Source: CAZSSM01 sp964609385 (GTDB lineage Bacteria; Planctomycetota; Planctomycetia; Isosphaerales; Isosphaeraceae). From it: a stretch of 64,000 bases of DNA. The stretch lies in NCBI GenBank assembly GCA_964609385.1, contig CAZSSM010000023.1:19495-83494 (forward strand), in the 5' to 3' direction. Shown piece by piece: positions 53,342 to 62,298 of the stretch; position 1 is the first letter of the stretch; the number at the start of each line of letters is the position of its first letter. The notes beneath the pieces are model-generated. The model was given only the letters and a program-made list of their open reading frames with translations. It had not been told where the DNA came from and made no database searches. Position numbers and translations under genes: made by a program.

Positions 53342-53908
53342 GTGCCGTTGCATCGGATCGATCGCCAACTGCTGGAGCGTTGTCTCCAGCAGGAGCCCCG
53401 CGCCTGGAACGACTTCGTCGATCGTTACATGGGCCTGGTCTACCACGTGATCCACCACGTCAGCCATGCACGAAGTGTTGTCCTGTCGCCAACGGACGTT
53501 GAAGATGTCGCCTCAGAAATCTTCCTCGGACTGTTGGAGAATGATTTCGCCACCCTTCGTAAGTTCGAAGGGCGCAGTTCGCTCTCCTACTACCTGACGG
53601 TGGTCGCCCGACGTCAGGCTATCCGCAGTCTGGTCCGTCGCCATCGTGAGACCCGACTTAGCCAGACCGCCCTCCAACGATCTGGCCGGGACGATCGCGG
53701 CGATAATGAGCCGATCGCGGCAGCCGACGAAGTTGAGGTGATGCTCCGAAATCTCGGTCCCCGCGAGGCCGAAGTTGTCCGGCTTTATCACCTTCAGTAT
53801 CAGACCTATCGGCAGATCGGTAAACGTCTTGGGATCCCCGAGAATTCTGTCGGCCCGATTCTGGCTAGGGCTCGTGCTCAGCTTCGTCGCAAGGCTCAGA
53901 CCCGATAA
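53342..53908 (+). CDS. ECF-type RNA polymerase sigma factor
   Basis: A 188-residue sigma-70 family regulator. Region 2: LQQEPRAWNDFVDRYMGLVY and DVASEIFLGLLEND, with FEGRSSLSYYLTVVARR. Region 4: LGPREAEVVRLYHLQYQTYR and the recognition helix IPENSVGPILARARAQLRR. It redirects RNA polymerase to an unknown regulon; no anti-sigma gene is adjacent. GTG 53342 has GGGAG 10 bases upstream and the family N-terminus follows directly; the longer ATG start at 53171 is unlikely. A hairpin follows the gene. Confidence 0.85.
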   Translation: MPLHRIDRQLLERCLQQEPRAWNDFVDRYMGLVYHVIHHVSHARSVVLSPTDVEDVASEIFLGLLENDFATLRKFEGRSSLSYYLTVVARRQAIRSLVRRHRETRLSQTALQRSGRDDRGDNEPIAAADEVEVMLRNLGPREAEVVRLYHLQYQTYRQIGKRLGIPENSVGPILARARAQLRRKAQTR

Positions 53909-53917
53909 ACTATTTTC

Positions 53918-53949
53918 AAGGATCTGGTGTTCGAATATGCCAGATCCTT
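53918..53949. terminator. Hairpin between convergent sigma-factor and lipoprotein genes
   Basis: 10-bp perfect stem aaggatctgg (53918-53927) with ccagatcctt (53940-53949), 12-base loop, 9 bases past the sigma-factor stop. Confidence 0.7.
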
Positions 53950-54003
53950 CTCACGGATGATGTCACTGTTTGAGCTGTATAACACTCGCTTTAACTATTC
54001 TGC

Positions 54004-55296
54004 TTATTGCTCACGTCCATAGACTGAGCGAAATCGACTATTCCTAGCCGAATTGGACGGGTTGGGTGACCGGGTTGTCCGGAAGTTAGGTGCATCCGGA
54101 ACGCCGGGCAAGACTAGCTGATCGATGGGTCGCGTGGCAAGACCGCCGAGCTGCCCGGACGATCGATTTGTTGATGCGCGATCGGTCTGGGGATCGAGCG
54201 ACGATCGACCCGCTGCGGCGATCCGGGACGAGTTATTCGCACCACGTGCCTGGGGATCGTCGGGGGCTAACTCGATTTCAACCGAGGGAGTGGCGCGACT
54301 TCGTCGGATCGTTTCTGACTCGGAAGGGGCCGCCGCTAGCATCTCCCGGCCAAGATCGCGACGCTGGAGGTTCATCCCCTCAAACGTGGATCGAGGCTCG
54401 GAGAATAGAATCTCGGTTCGTTGAGCTAACGCAGAGGCGTTCTCACCGGGAAAGAGCGGCTCATTGAGTTCGAGATACCTGCGTTTGAGCTTAATCGTTA
54501 GGCTCGTCCGCTCATCTTCCAGTTGATCGACCCACGTCATGTCAACATGGACCGGCACGACGATCCGATCGACATGGCCGTCCTCGCTGTTGGCGGCCAC
54601 TTCCAAGTAGTCTCGGACAGTCGCCTCCGCGATCGGTTTGTCCCGATTCTCCTCATGATACAGTACATGGCGTTTGACCCGACCACTGGGTTCGATCCAT
54701 GTGAGCTTGAGATACCGCTGTCCGAGCCCATCGACTCGGGTTTCGCGGACGACTACGACATCCCGACGTGGATCGCGGGGATTGGGACGTTCCAGTTTGG
54801 CTTGGGCTGGATCGTAGTTGTCGTAAAGGCCAAGGAGTTCACGAATCCAATCGGGCTGGATCGGACCGCCCAGAGGACTTCGACCCTGCTCATCATACGA
54901 GGCCGCGTAGTATTCTCGATCGTCGTTGATCCAGAACCAGAACTGATCGCGGTTAGAGCCAATGTCGCCGAACTTGCTGCCTGAGGCGCTATGTTCAAGG
55001 CGAAGCCGAAAGTCGTGGGGGCTCTGGTAGGCCAGGTCACCGTCGACGGTTCCGACGAGCCCATGGGTACGGCTGATCGTCGCCTCAGATTTGAGCGTTT
55101 GGATCTTCCGTGCGTTGGCGTTAGCCTGCTCAACGACTCGGGCGGCCTCAACCTGAGTTGGCCGAATCGGTTCACGTTGCATCGGAGGGCGACCGAAGAG
55201 GTCGATTCCCGAGGAACGGCAGCCTGCACCTATTAGCAGGAAAATGAGGGCCAACGCGGTTAGAGCCCCCCGCACTGATCTCGGTGTCCGGGCCAT
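54004..55296 (-). CDS. Lipoprotein, LolA-like/DUF-type planctomycete family
   Basis: A 430-residue lipoprotein: signal with lipobox LIFLLIGAGC, then a region (ANARKIQTLKSEATISRTHG, FGDIGSNRDQFWFWIND) resembling LolA/LolB-like beta-rich lipoprotein-carrier folds used by several planctomycete outer-membrane lipoproteins. The last 130 residues are low-complexity and Ser/Arg/Asn-rich. The role is unknown, possibly envelope lipid or lipoprotein handling. ATG 55296 has AAGGAGA 8 bases upstream; the 95-codon upstream extension was rejected. Confidence 0.75.
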   Translation of the reverse strand: MARTPRSVRGALTALALIFLLIGAGCRSSGIDLFGRPPMQREPIRPTQVEAARVVEQANANARKIQTLKSEATISRTHGLVGTVDGDLAYQSPHDFRLRLEHSASGSKFGDIGSNRDQFWFWINDDREYYAASYDEQGRSPLGGPIQPDWIRELLGLYDNYDPAQAKLERPNPRDPRRDVVVVRETRVDGLGQRYLKLTWIEPSGRVKRHVLYHEENRDKPIAEATVRDYLEVAANSEDGHVDRIVVPVHVDMTWVDQLEDERTSLTIKLKRRYLELNEPLFPGENASALAQRTEILFSEPRSTFEGMNLQRRDLGREMLAAAPSESETIRRSRATPSVEIELAPDDPQARGANNSSRIAAAGRSSLDPQTDRASTNRSSGQLGGLATRPIDQLVLPGVPDAPNFRTTRSPNPSNSARNSRFRSVYGREQ

Positions 55297-55631
55297 CTGC
55301 GTCTCCTTCCCGATCCCACCAGAACATGACGAGATCGTTCCGTTCGAAACGGTAGACGCCTGCGTGTCGCTTAGGATCTGCTCGACGTCGTGAACATCCG
55401 CATAGGAGCCGCCTGAGGGGACTTGATTTGCGCGAGATCTCGCCATTCCGCGCGCACCGTCACCAGGACGATCCGACGAAACATAGCCTTGGCTGGAAGG
55501 TCGGACAAGGGCGATCGCTCGTTGATCAGTCGTCGACGTGCCGGTCGTCCGCCTTGGACAGACCTGGGTGGTTTCGCCCATGTCGCGCCGAGTCCTCGAA
55601 GCTCTGGTCGAGGGTGCTGACCAATCTGGAA
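55297..55631. other. Intergenic stretch
   Basis: Between the lipoprotein start and the aminotransferase stop, both minus strand. No gene or strong hairpin seen; it probably contains the lipoprotein promoter. Confidence 0.4.
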
Positions 55632-56828
55632 TCAGGCTTGCTTGAGGAACGCCTCGAGTTGGTCGAAGCCTCGTTGCAGCGTGGAGCGGTCGGTGGCGAA
55701 GGAGACCCGCGCATAGCCCTCCGCGCCGAAGGCCGAGCCCATCACCATCGCAACGTGTGCATGACGTAGGGCTGCCTGACAGAAGGCGGTCGAGTCGGTG
55801 ATCGTCTCCCCAGACAAGGTGCGTCCAAGGTGAGCCTGAACGTTCATGAAGACGTAAAAAGCTCCATCTGGAGACGGACAGGTTACCTCAGGCAATGCCT
55901 CAACGCGTTGGAGGACGTAGGCGCGACGCTCTCGGAACTGCTTTCGCATCGTGACGACCGATTCCTGTGACCCGGTCACTGCTTCCAGAGCCGCGTACTG
56001 GCTGATCGAGCTGGCGTTGCCAGTCTCCTGGCTCTGTAGCGCCGAGAGGAACTTGGCGACCTCTGGCGGAGCGACCGTCCAGCCGATCCGCCATCCAGTC
56101 ATGGCGTAGGTCTTGCTCACGCCCGAGACGGTTACCGTTCGACCGGCAAGTTCGGGCCGGAGTGTGGCGAAGCAGGTCGGTTCGACCCCGTCGTAGGTCA
56201 ATTCCTCATAGATTTCGTCGGAGACGACAGCGATCTCTGAGTCGAGCACGATCTCAGCCAACGCATCCAGTTCGTTGCGAATATAGGTGGTACCGGTCGG
56301 GTTGCTCGGGCTGTTGAGCACCAAAACGCGGGTCCGGCTTGTGATCGCCTCGCGGAGTGCCTCGGGCCGGAGTTTAAACCGATCCTCTTCACGGGTCGGC
56401 ACGATCACTGGTGTCGCCCCGGTCAGCTTGACCAGATCGAGGTAACTGACCCAGTAGGGAGCCGGGATAATCACTTCGTCGCCAGGCCCACAGAGAGCCA
56501 TGAACGCGTTATGAATGGCTTGCTTGGCACCATTGGAGACGACCACCTGGGACGGCTCAATCTCAAGACTATAGCGGGTCCGATACCGTTCGGACAAAGC
56601 CTTGCGGATCTCCGGGATCCCGGCTGCCGGAGTGTAATGGGTCTTGCCGGCTCGGATCGCGGCAGCCGCTGCAGCGCCGATGTTCTCGGGTGTGGCGAAG
56701 TCGGGCTCACCTAAGGCGAAATCAGCCACCGCAATCCCCTCGGCCTTCAAACGCTTCGCTTCGGCCCCCATTGCCATCGTCGCCGAGGGACGGACCAGCC
56801 CGGCCCGCTCCGCCAACTGAATCGCCAT
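55632..56828 (-). CDS. Class I/II PLP aminotransferase (aspartate aminotransferase type)
   Basis: A 398-residue fold-type I enzyme. Landmarks: LGEPDFATPENI, YTPAAGIPEIRKAL, VVVSNGAKQAIHNAF, NSPSNPTGTTY (PLP-ring Asn), AVVSDEIYEELTYDG, the PLP lysine in TVSGVSKTYAMTGWRIGW, and the C-terminal Arg in EGYARVSFA. This pattern is the bacterial Ib aspartate/prephenate aminotransferase group; the amino acid used in vivo is inferred. ATG 56828 has AAAGGAG 8 bases upstream; a 144-residue upstream extension is non-conserved. Confidence 0.92.
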   Translation of the reverse strand: MAIQLAERAGLVRPSATMAMGAEAKRLKAEGIAVADFALGEPDFATPENIGAAAAAAIRAGKTHYTPAAGIPEIRKALSERYRTRYSLEIEPSQVVVSNGAKQAIHNAFMALCGPGDEVIIPAPYWVSYLDLVKLTGATPVIVPTREEDRFKLRPEALREAITSRTRVLVLNSPSNPTGTTYIRNELDALAEIVLDSEIAVVSDEIYEELTYDGVEPTCFATLRPELAGRTVTVSGVSKTYAMTGWRIGWTVAPPEVAKFLSALQSQETGNASSISQYAALEAVTGSQESVVTMRKQFRERRAYVLQRVEALPEVTCPSPDGAFYVFMNVQAHLGRTLSGETITDSTAFCQAALRHAHVAMVMGSAFGAEGYARVSFATDRSTLQRGFDQLEAFLKQA

Positions 56829-57498
56829 CACCGTGCTCCTTTGCGGATCTCCCACAATTCCGGTCAAACCAACAAGTCCCCACCGTCGGCCGAAGCGACC
56901 TAGAACGCACTTTCCGAGGAATCCCGCTCGGGAAACCATCGGCCCCGACGAGCCGCGAGAACCGCCATCATCATCCGACAACCTAGAAGCCGAAGAACCG
57001 AAACCGTTCCGCCATAAGCGGGGCACATTCTGGTGACGATCACTTTCCACGTGAGCGGGGGAGATTTCGAGTCGCGTTCGAGGTTGTTCGATTGGGCCAG
57101 GCCGATGTCCTACGACTTCTTCGTTCTCGGTCGATGGTAACACAACACGTGGTCTGAGGATCCTTTGCTTCGACGCCATTGTTCGGTCCGAGAAACCTCG
57201 AGAGTCAGGAAGGCAGACGCCCGTCAACGACGCATTTTTGGACCGAATTGCTTCGCTCATCAGGCTAAAGTCGATTCATGAGGCAAAATATCTCCAGAGG
57301 TCCCATGCCCAAAGCTCTCGCTAGTCCACCCATTCGACCTAATCCTTTGCCACATGGTGGCGCATGAGTTAAGTTAGGGAAAACGAGCGGGATGGTCAGG
57401 TCAGGATTTCTCGATCGTCACGGGTCGAGCCGTTTGCGCTCGGGTCGAATCATGGTGGGCGATATCGCTTCTGAGTTCATCAGCGTGGAGGTGGTCGG
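56829..57498. other. Divergent intergenic region
   Basis: Between the aminotransferase and ketosynthase starts. The aminotransferase frame remains open to 57260 but reads as non-coding. No clear regulatory element was identified. Confidence 0.4.
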
Positions 57499-58782
57499 AT
57501 GCGACGGGTGGTGATCACCGGACTCGGCATCGTCTCGCCCAACGGGATCGGGCAATCGGCGTTCCAGGAGGCGATCGTGGAGGGACGATCGGGTGTTTCT
57601 CGGATCACGAGCTTCCCGATTGACGGCCTGCCAATCCAGATCGCTGGCGAGGTTAAGCATTTCGACGTGTTGCCGTACCTTGGCGAGCATCGGAAGAACA
57701 TGAAGCTGATCAGTCGTGCAGCCGGCTTCGGGATCGGTGCTGCTTCCCTGGCCGTGGAAGACGCAGGGCTGGATCGGTCCAAGCTCGATCCGTCGCGGTT
57801 CGGCGTCTGCATGGGTACAGGAATCACGCCGATGGACATCCGCGATTTTGTGGGCCCGATCGGCCAGGCGTTAGGGCACGATGGGACCTTCAGTCTACGT
57901 GAGTATTCGCTAGCCCAAATGGAATCGATCTTTCCGCTCTGGATTCTGAAACATCTGCCGAACATGGCAGCGGCCCATATTTCGATCTTGCAACAGGCGA
58001 TGGGGCCGAACAACACGATCGTGACCGCATGCGCGGCCGGAACACAGGCCATCGGAGAGGCGTTTCGTCTGATCTCTCGAGGTGATGCCGATGTGATGCT
58101 TGCCGGCGGTTGCGACAGCCGGCTCGACCCGCATATGGTGGTCGCCTACAACGCAATGCGTGCTGTAAGTCGTTCGATCCGACCTCCCAGCGAGGTTTCT
58201 CGTCCTTTCGATGGGGAGCGTGATGGGTTTGTCCTTGGCGAGGGTGCCGCTGTCCTGATCCTAGAAAACCTCCAGCGAGCCCGTCGACGGGGTGCCCGGA
58301 TTTACGCCGAGGTCCTCGGCTACGGTTCATCATTCGACGCTTATGGGATTACTCGACCCGAGCCGAACGGCAAGGGAGCCTCCCTGGCGATCCGTGCGGC
58401 ACTCCGAGAGGCTCGATGCGACCCCGACGATATCGATTACATTAATGCACACGGCACCAGTACGAAACTCAACGACGTTATGGAAACGGCGGCCGTCAAA
58501 GACGTTTTCGGCGAGCGTTCGAGCAAGATCCCGATGAGTTCTCAGAAGTCGATGGTGGGTCATCTCATCGGCGCCTCGGGCGCATTGGAAGCCTCAGCGA
58601 CCGCCTTGACGATCGATCGCGGAGTGGTTCCCCCGACGATTAACCAATCGACCCCCGACCCGATGTGCGATCTTGATTATGTGCCTAACTGTGCCCGAGA
58701 GACCCGTGTCCGTACTGCCATCTCCAACAGCTTCGGTTTCGGCGGACAAAACGCCTCGCTCGTGCTGACAAACCTGAACTGA
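57499..58782 (+). CDS. fabF: Beta-ketoacyl-ACP synthase II-like protein
   Basis: A 427-residue thiolase-fold condensing enzyme. VVITGLGIVSPNGIG begins the fold; the active-site Cys is in VTACAAGTQAIGEA, and the two catalytic His are in INAHGTSTKLND and SMVGHLIGASGALE. GFGGQNASL near the C-terminus is typical. Condenses malonyl-ACP with acyl-ACP. No other fatty-acid genes adjoin, so it could serve a secondary acyl pathway (perhaps with the divergent ACP at 10.5 kb, but this is speculative). ATG 57499 has GGAGGTGG 7 bases upstream. Confidence 0.9.
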   Translation: MRRVVITGLGIVSPNGIGQSAFQEAIVEGRSGVSRITSFPIDGLPIQIAGEVKHFDVLPYLGEHRKNMKLISRAAGFGIGAASLAVEDAGLDRSKLDPSRFGVCMGTGITPMDIRDFVGPIGQALGHDGTFSLREYSLAQMESIFPLWILKHLPNMAAAHISILQQAMGPNNTIVTACAAGTQAIGEAFRLISRGDADVMLAGGCDSRLDPHMVVAYNAMRAVSRSIRPPSEVSRPFDGERDGFVLGEGAAVLILENLQRARRRGARIYAEVLGYGSSFDAYGITRPEPNGKGASLAIRAALREARCDPDDIDYINAHGTSTKLNDVMETAAVKDVFGERSSKIPMSSQKSMVGHLIGASGALEASATALTIDRGVVPPTINQSTPDPMCDLDYVPNCARETRVRTAISNSFGFGGQNASLVLTNLN

Positions 58783-58945
58783 TACGTGAGCTACACCCCG
58801 ACACCATTGAAGCAGCAATCCCGTCGGTGTTTGTGAGGGAATTCCCAGGCCTGGCTGGACTAGTTCTCGAGGCGTGGCCAGGCGTATGATCGTGTCTCTG
58901 GTCGAGGGAGTCGCTCGACCTATCGGTTGCAGGGGCACGATCGCG

Positions 58946-60190
58946 ATGAGATCCACAAACGCGGATCGGCTCCGGATCGGCTTCTTGATCGCCCATTTCC
59001 ATCCCCGAGCCAGCGGCGCTGAGATGCAAGCTCTACGCCAGGCTCAGGAGTTGGTTCGTCGGGGCCACGTGGTTCACGTCCTGACCTCACATATTGCGGG
59101 GCTTCCCACTGAGGTCGAGATGGTCGGCGTGAGGGTCCACCGCTGGATTCGCGCCCGTTCATTCGGTCCTTTGTTCGGCTTGACGTTCGTGGCCAGCGCG
59201 GTTGGTGGGCTCCGTCGACTCCGCGATCAAATCGACTTGGTCCACACACACCAGGCGGTTTGGGAATCGGTCTCTGCTGGAGTGGCAAGGGGAGTCCTAC
59301 GAACGATCCCGAGCTTGGTCCAGCCGGCTAGCGCTGGGTACTATGGCGAGGCTGAGGAACTGGCCCGGACCAAAGGGTATCCGATTCTCCGGCGGATCGC
59401 CTTGAACAACTCGGGCTTCGCAGCGATTTCCTCGGAGATCGCCCGGCAATGGCGAGCCTTGGGCGTCCCGGCTGACCGGCTCGTACGCACTGTCAGTGGA
59501 GTCGACACGACCCGGTTCCGCCCCGGACCTTGCTCTGTTGAGGATGCCTTGCCGCCTCGACCCCGCGTCGTCTTCACGGGGCGTCTGCACCCACAAAAGA
59601 ACCTGGACCTGCTTCTGGAGGCTTGGCCTCCGGTGGTCGAGCGGACCGGCGCGCATTTGCTCCTGATCGGTCAAGGAGACCAGCAACCACATCTGGTCGA
59701 ACGTGCTGAGTCTTTGGGGGTCTCAGCCCATGTTCACACGCTGGGACATGTTGACGACCCAGCCGAGCATCTTCGCGCTGCACAGGCGTTCGCCCTGCCT
59801 AGCGTCGCCGAAGGGATGAGCAATTCGCTCCTGGAAGCGATGGCCACCGGCCTGCCTTGTCTGGCTTCAGCGATCGGAGGCAACACGGACCTGCTCGACG
59901 ACGGCGCGGGCCTGCTAGTCCCGTCGCGACCAGACGCCTGGACCGACGCTCTCATCGAAGTCCTGACGGACCCTACACGAGCAAAAGGACTCGGGCAACG
60001 CGCACGAGCGCGGATCGACGATCGCCACGCCATCGACGCTGTGGTCGATCACAATTTGGCGATATATCGACGGCTTCTCGAGGTCCAGGGTACCGATGAG
60101 CCGCCGTTCCCCGACTCGTGGACGCCAATGAAGTCGAGGGTGGATCGTGTCGATGATGATCTCAAGCCGACCATTGGCGGACATCCATAG
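58946..60190 (+). CDS. GT4-family glycosyltransferase
   Basis: A 414-residue GT-B glycosyltransferase. The N-terminal acceptor domain starts LRIGFLIAHFHPRASGAEMQ. The donor-binding half has RVVFTGRLHPQKNLDLLLEAW, LLLIGQGDQQ and the EX7E motif in PSVAEGMSNSLLEAMATGLP. Transfers a sugar from a nucleotide donor to a glycan or lipid at the inner membrane face; acceptor unknown. Start uncertain: ATG 58946 fits the fold; an upstream ATG/GTG pair (58886, 58874) is possible. Lies 163 bases after the ketosynthase gene on the same strand. Confidence 0.88.
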   Translation: MRSTNADRLRIGFLIAHFHPRASGAEMQALRQAQELVRRGHVVHVLTSHIAGLPTEVEMVGVRVHRWIRARSFGPLFGLTFVASAVGGLRRLRDQIDLVHTHQAVWESVSAGVARGVLRTIPSLVQPASAGYYGEAEELARTKGYPILRRIALNNSGFAAISSEIARQWRALGVPADRLVRTVSGVDTTRFRPGPCSVEDALPPRPRVVFTGRLHPQKNLDLLLEAWPPVVERTGAHLLLIGQGDQQPHLVERAESLGVSAHVHTLGHVDDPAEHLRAAQAFALPSVAEGMSNSLLEAMATGLPCLASAIGGNTDLLDDGAGLLVPSRPDAWTDALIEVLTDPTRAKGLGQRARARIDDRHAIDAVVDHNLAIYRRLLEVQGTDEPPFPDSWTPMKSRVDRVDDDLKPTIGGHP

Positions 60191-60327
60191 AAAAGTGCCG
60201 ATGCCCCGATCGATCTCTCGAAAGAAAGCCCGCCCGTCGGTATTCCTCATGGGAACACCGGCCGGGGGCATTATTGATCGCTCGTGAGCTCAGCGAATGG
60301 TCGAATATGCTGCGACCAGAATCTCGA

Positions 60328-61452
60328 TCACTGGGAGGCGGGTTCGGCGAGCAGTTCCTGGATTTTGGCATCGAGGGCCTCGGTGTTGGCGTCGCCGCTG
60401 CCGACTCTGATCATCCGGATCTTGCTCTGACGATCGATCAGGACTGCCTGCGGGATGCCCTCGACCCCATAGAATTCCGAGATCCGCTGGTCTTGCATGA
60501 TCCCGAAGCGATGCGTCAGTTCGTAGCTGGCGGCGAACTGTTCTAGCATCGCCTGCTCTTGAGTTGGGCTGACCTCCTCGCGAGACGGAACTGCGCGGCC
60601 TGCCTGAGCATCCCAAGTGTAGTTGTAGTATTGGGTCAGGCCCAGGATTACCAGGCCGTCCTCGCCATACTTTTCGTTCCACTCGATCAGGTGGGGGAAC
60701 GTAGCGATGCAGGGGCCACACCAGACCGCCCAGAAGTCCAGCAGCACGACCTTACCCTTGAGTTCGTCCTCGTCGATTGTTGGTCCATTGACCCAGGTCG
60801 TGATCTTCAAAGGAATCGCCTGTTGGCCGACCAGCTCTTCGCGCTTGAGGGCGGATGCGACGTTCGGCTTGAACCGGTCGATCTGGGCGATCGCCTGCTC
60901 GATGGTGGCAGCACCACCGTCCTGGCCGGTCAGATCCTTCTTGATCTCGTTGAGGAACGTTTCGGCTCGATCGATCAAAGTCATGGCCGCGCGGGCGTCC
61001 TCGAATGCCAGCGAACCGAGATCCATGCTGACCTTGCCCGCGTAAAGGTTCAGGGCTTCGATGTCGGCGACGTTGGCCCGGATCCGCGTCTCCAGATCAT
61101 CCAGGCTGATTCGTGCCAGGGTCACCTGCTGCGCGAGGAATTCGACGAACGAGAGACCTCGCTCGCGGAGTTGCTGGGCCTCGGCTTCGATCGGCTCGAG
61201 TTCGTCGAGGAGGGTGCGAACCTCGGTCAACTTGTTCTCGGCCGCATCGACATCGGTGGCCAAGCTGTTATTGACAACCCCGAAGGCTTGGGTCAGGTAC
61301 GCATTGAGCAATTCGGTGTCGTTGGGGTTTTGCTTGACCTTCGCGATCAGGTTGTCCTGGGCCGTTTGGCGGGCTTCGATGGCGTTCGGGATCAGCCAGG
61401 CGGCTGTCCCGACCAGAACAGTCATTGCGACGGCGATCAAAACACGCGTCAT
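60328..61452 (-). CDS. Membrane-anchored TlpA-like thioredoxin with helical N-terminal domain
   Basis: A 374-residue protein: N-terminal signal/anchor (VLIAVAMTVLVGTAAWLI), about 180 residues of acidic, helical, TPR-like sequence (NDTELLNAYLTQAFGVVNNS), then a thioredoxin-like domain with VVLLDFWAVWCGPCIATFPH (C245 and C248) and the cis-Pro GIPQAVLID. Reduces disulfides or supports cytochrome c maturation outside the cytoplasm; the helical part is likely a partner-binding module. ATG 61452 with GAGGATCG upstream. Confidence 0.9.
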   Translation of the reverse strand: MTRVLIAVAMTVLVGTAAWLIPNAIEARQTAQDNLIAKVKQNPNDTELLNAYLTQAFGVVNNSLATDVDAAENKLTEVRTLLDELEPIEAEAQQLRERGLSFVEFLAQQVTLARISLDDLETRIRANVADIEALNLYAGKVSMDLGSLAFEDARAAMTLIDRAETFLNEIKKDLTGQDGGAATIEQAIAQIDRFKPNVASALKREELVGQQAIPLKITTWVNGPTIDEDELKGKVVLLDFWAVWCGPCIATFPHLIEWNEKYGEDGLVILGLTQYYNYTWDAQAGRAVPSREEVSPTQEQAMLEQFAASYELTHRFGIMQDQRISEFYGVEGIPQAVLIDRQSKIRMIRVGSGDANTEALDAKIQELLAEPASQ

Positions 61453-61750
61453 GTGGATCGATCCTCAAAGGGTATGTTCGTGGTGTCAACTCGACGGGTT
61501 TTGCGATCAAGGAGACCTGTCGAGACTCTTCCCCGATGACCATCGGGCTCATCTCGAAGTGGGCAAGCTAAACCCCTCGGGGGCTGCCATTGGATCAGCT
61601 TTCCGAGCGCGTCACCAGACCAGTCCCAGGCAGGTGCGGTCTCACGAGGAAGAGTAATTGGGGACACGATCGAGGTTATCCGGGATTGGATGTGATATAA
61701 ATTAGCCCGTAATAAAATTGAATATGATCTAAGCTTCGAGTCGAACAGGA

Positions 61751-62221
61751 ATGGCTTGTCTTTTCGAGAGGCTCGGATTGGTCTGGAAGATGCAAGGTCG
61801 GCTCGAAGTAATCGCCGCATTTGACCCCGATTTGGAACGGATCTTTATGACCACTGGGGCGGGCGTCGAGGTGATCGACGTAAGCGACCCCCCCACCCCG
61901 AGGCTGATCACCATGATCGACATCGTGACGTTGGACGCGGAGTCGACCAGCGTGAGCGCCAAGAACGGTGTTGTGGCCGTTGCCCCAGGCCCCGAGAGCG
62001 ACCCAGGCCAGGTCGGCTTCTTCGATCCGGCGCCAAGATTGTCGTCCGACGACAGCTCGCCTGATCCGAACTCCCGCCGAGATCCGATAGGTCCAGGCGG
62101 GTCGAGGAAATCCGAGATCATCCCTGTAATCTTTCGTGCAAGAGTCTTTAGAGTCTTTCCAGATGACGACTCTCCTCCTCGTCCGCGTCTGTGCCGTCGG
62201 GATCGCGACCGCGTAAGATAA
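61751..62221 (+). pseudogene. Remnant of a choice-of-anchor I domain gene
   Basis: An open frame of 156 codons whose residues about 16-95 (LEVIAAFDPDLERIFMTTGA, VEVIDVSDPPTPRL, SAKNGVVAVAP, PGQVGFFDP) match the start of the choice-of-anchor I beta-propeller family, normally 500-1000 residues. The similarity ends near 62035, and the rest is Pro/Arg-rich noise. There is no signal peptide. It is preceded by about 300 bases without a gene (61453-61750), including an AT-rich patch near 61690-61735. Best read as a decayed or fragmentary copy rather than a working protein. Confidence 0.55.
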
Positions 62222-62298
62222 TTCATAAGATTGGGCGGGACGAATAGGTTCAGGTCCCTCTCAACCCTCGAGGTTCGACGCGGTATCGGGGACCGATT

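Noticed and set aside
56829..57260. 144-residue N-terminal extension of the aminotransferase
   Set aside because: Not conserved in the family, while ATG 56828 has a strong AAAGGAG.
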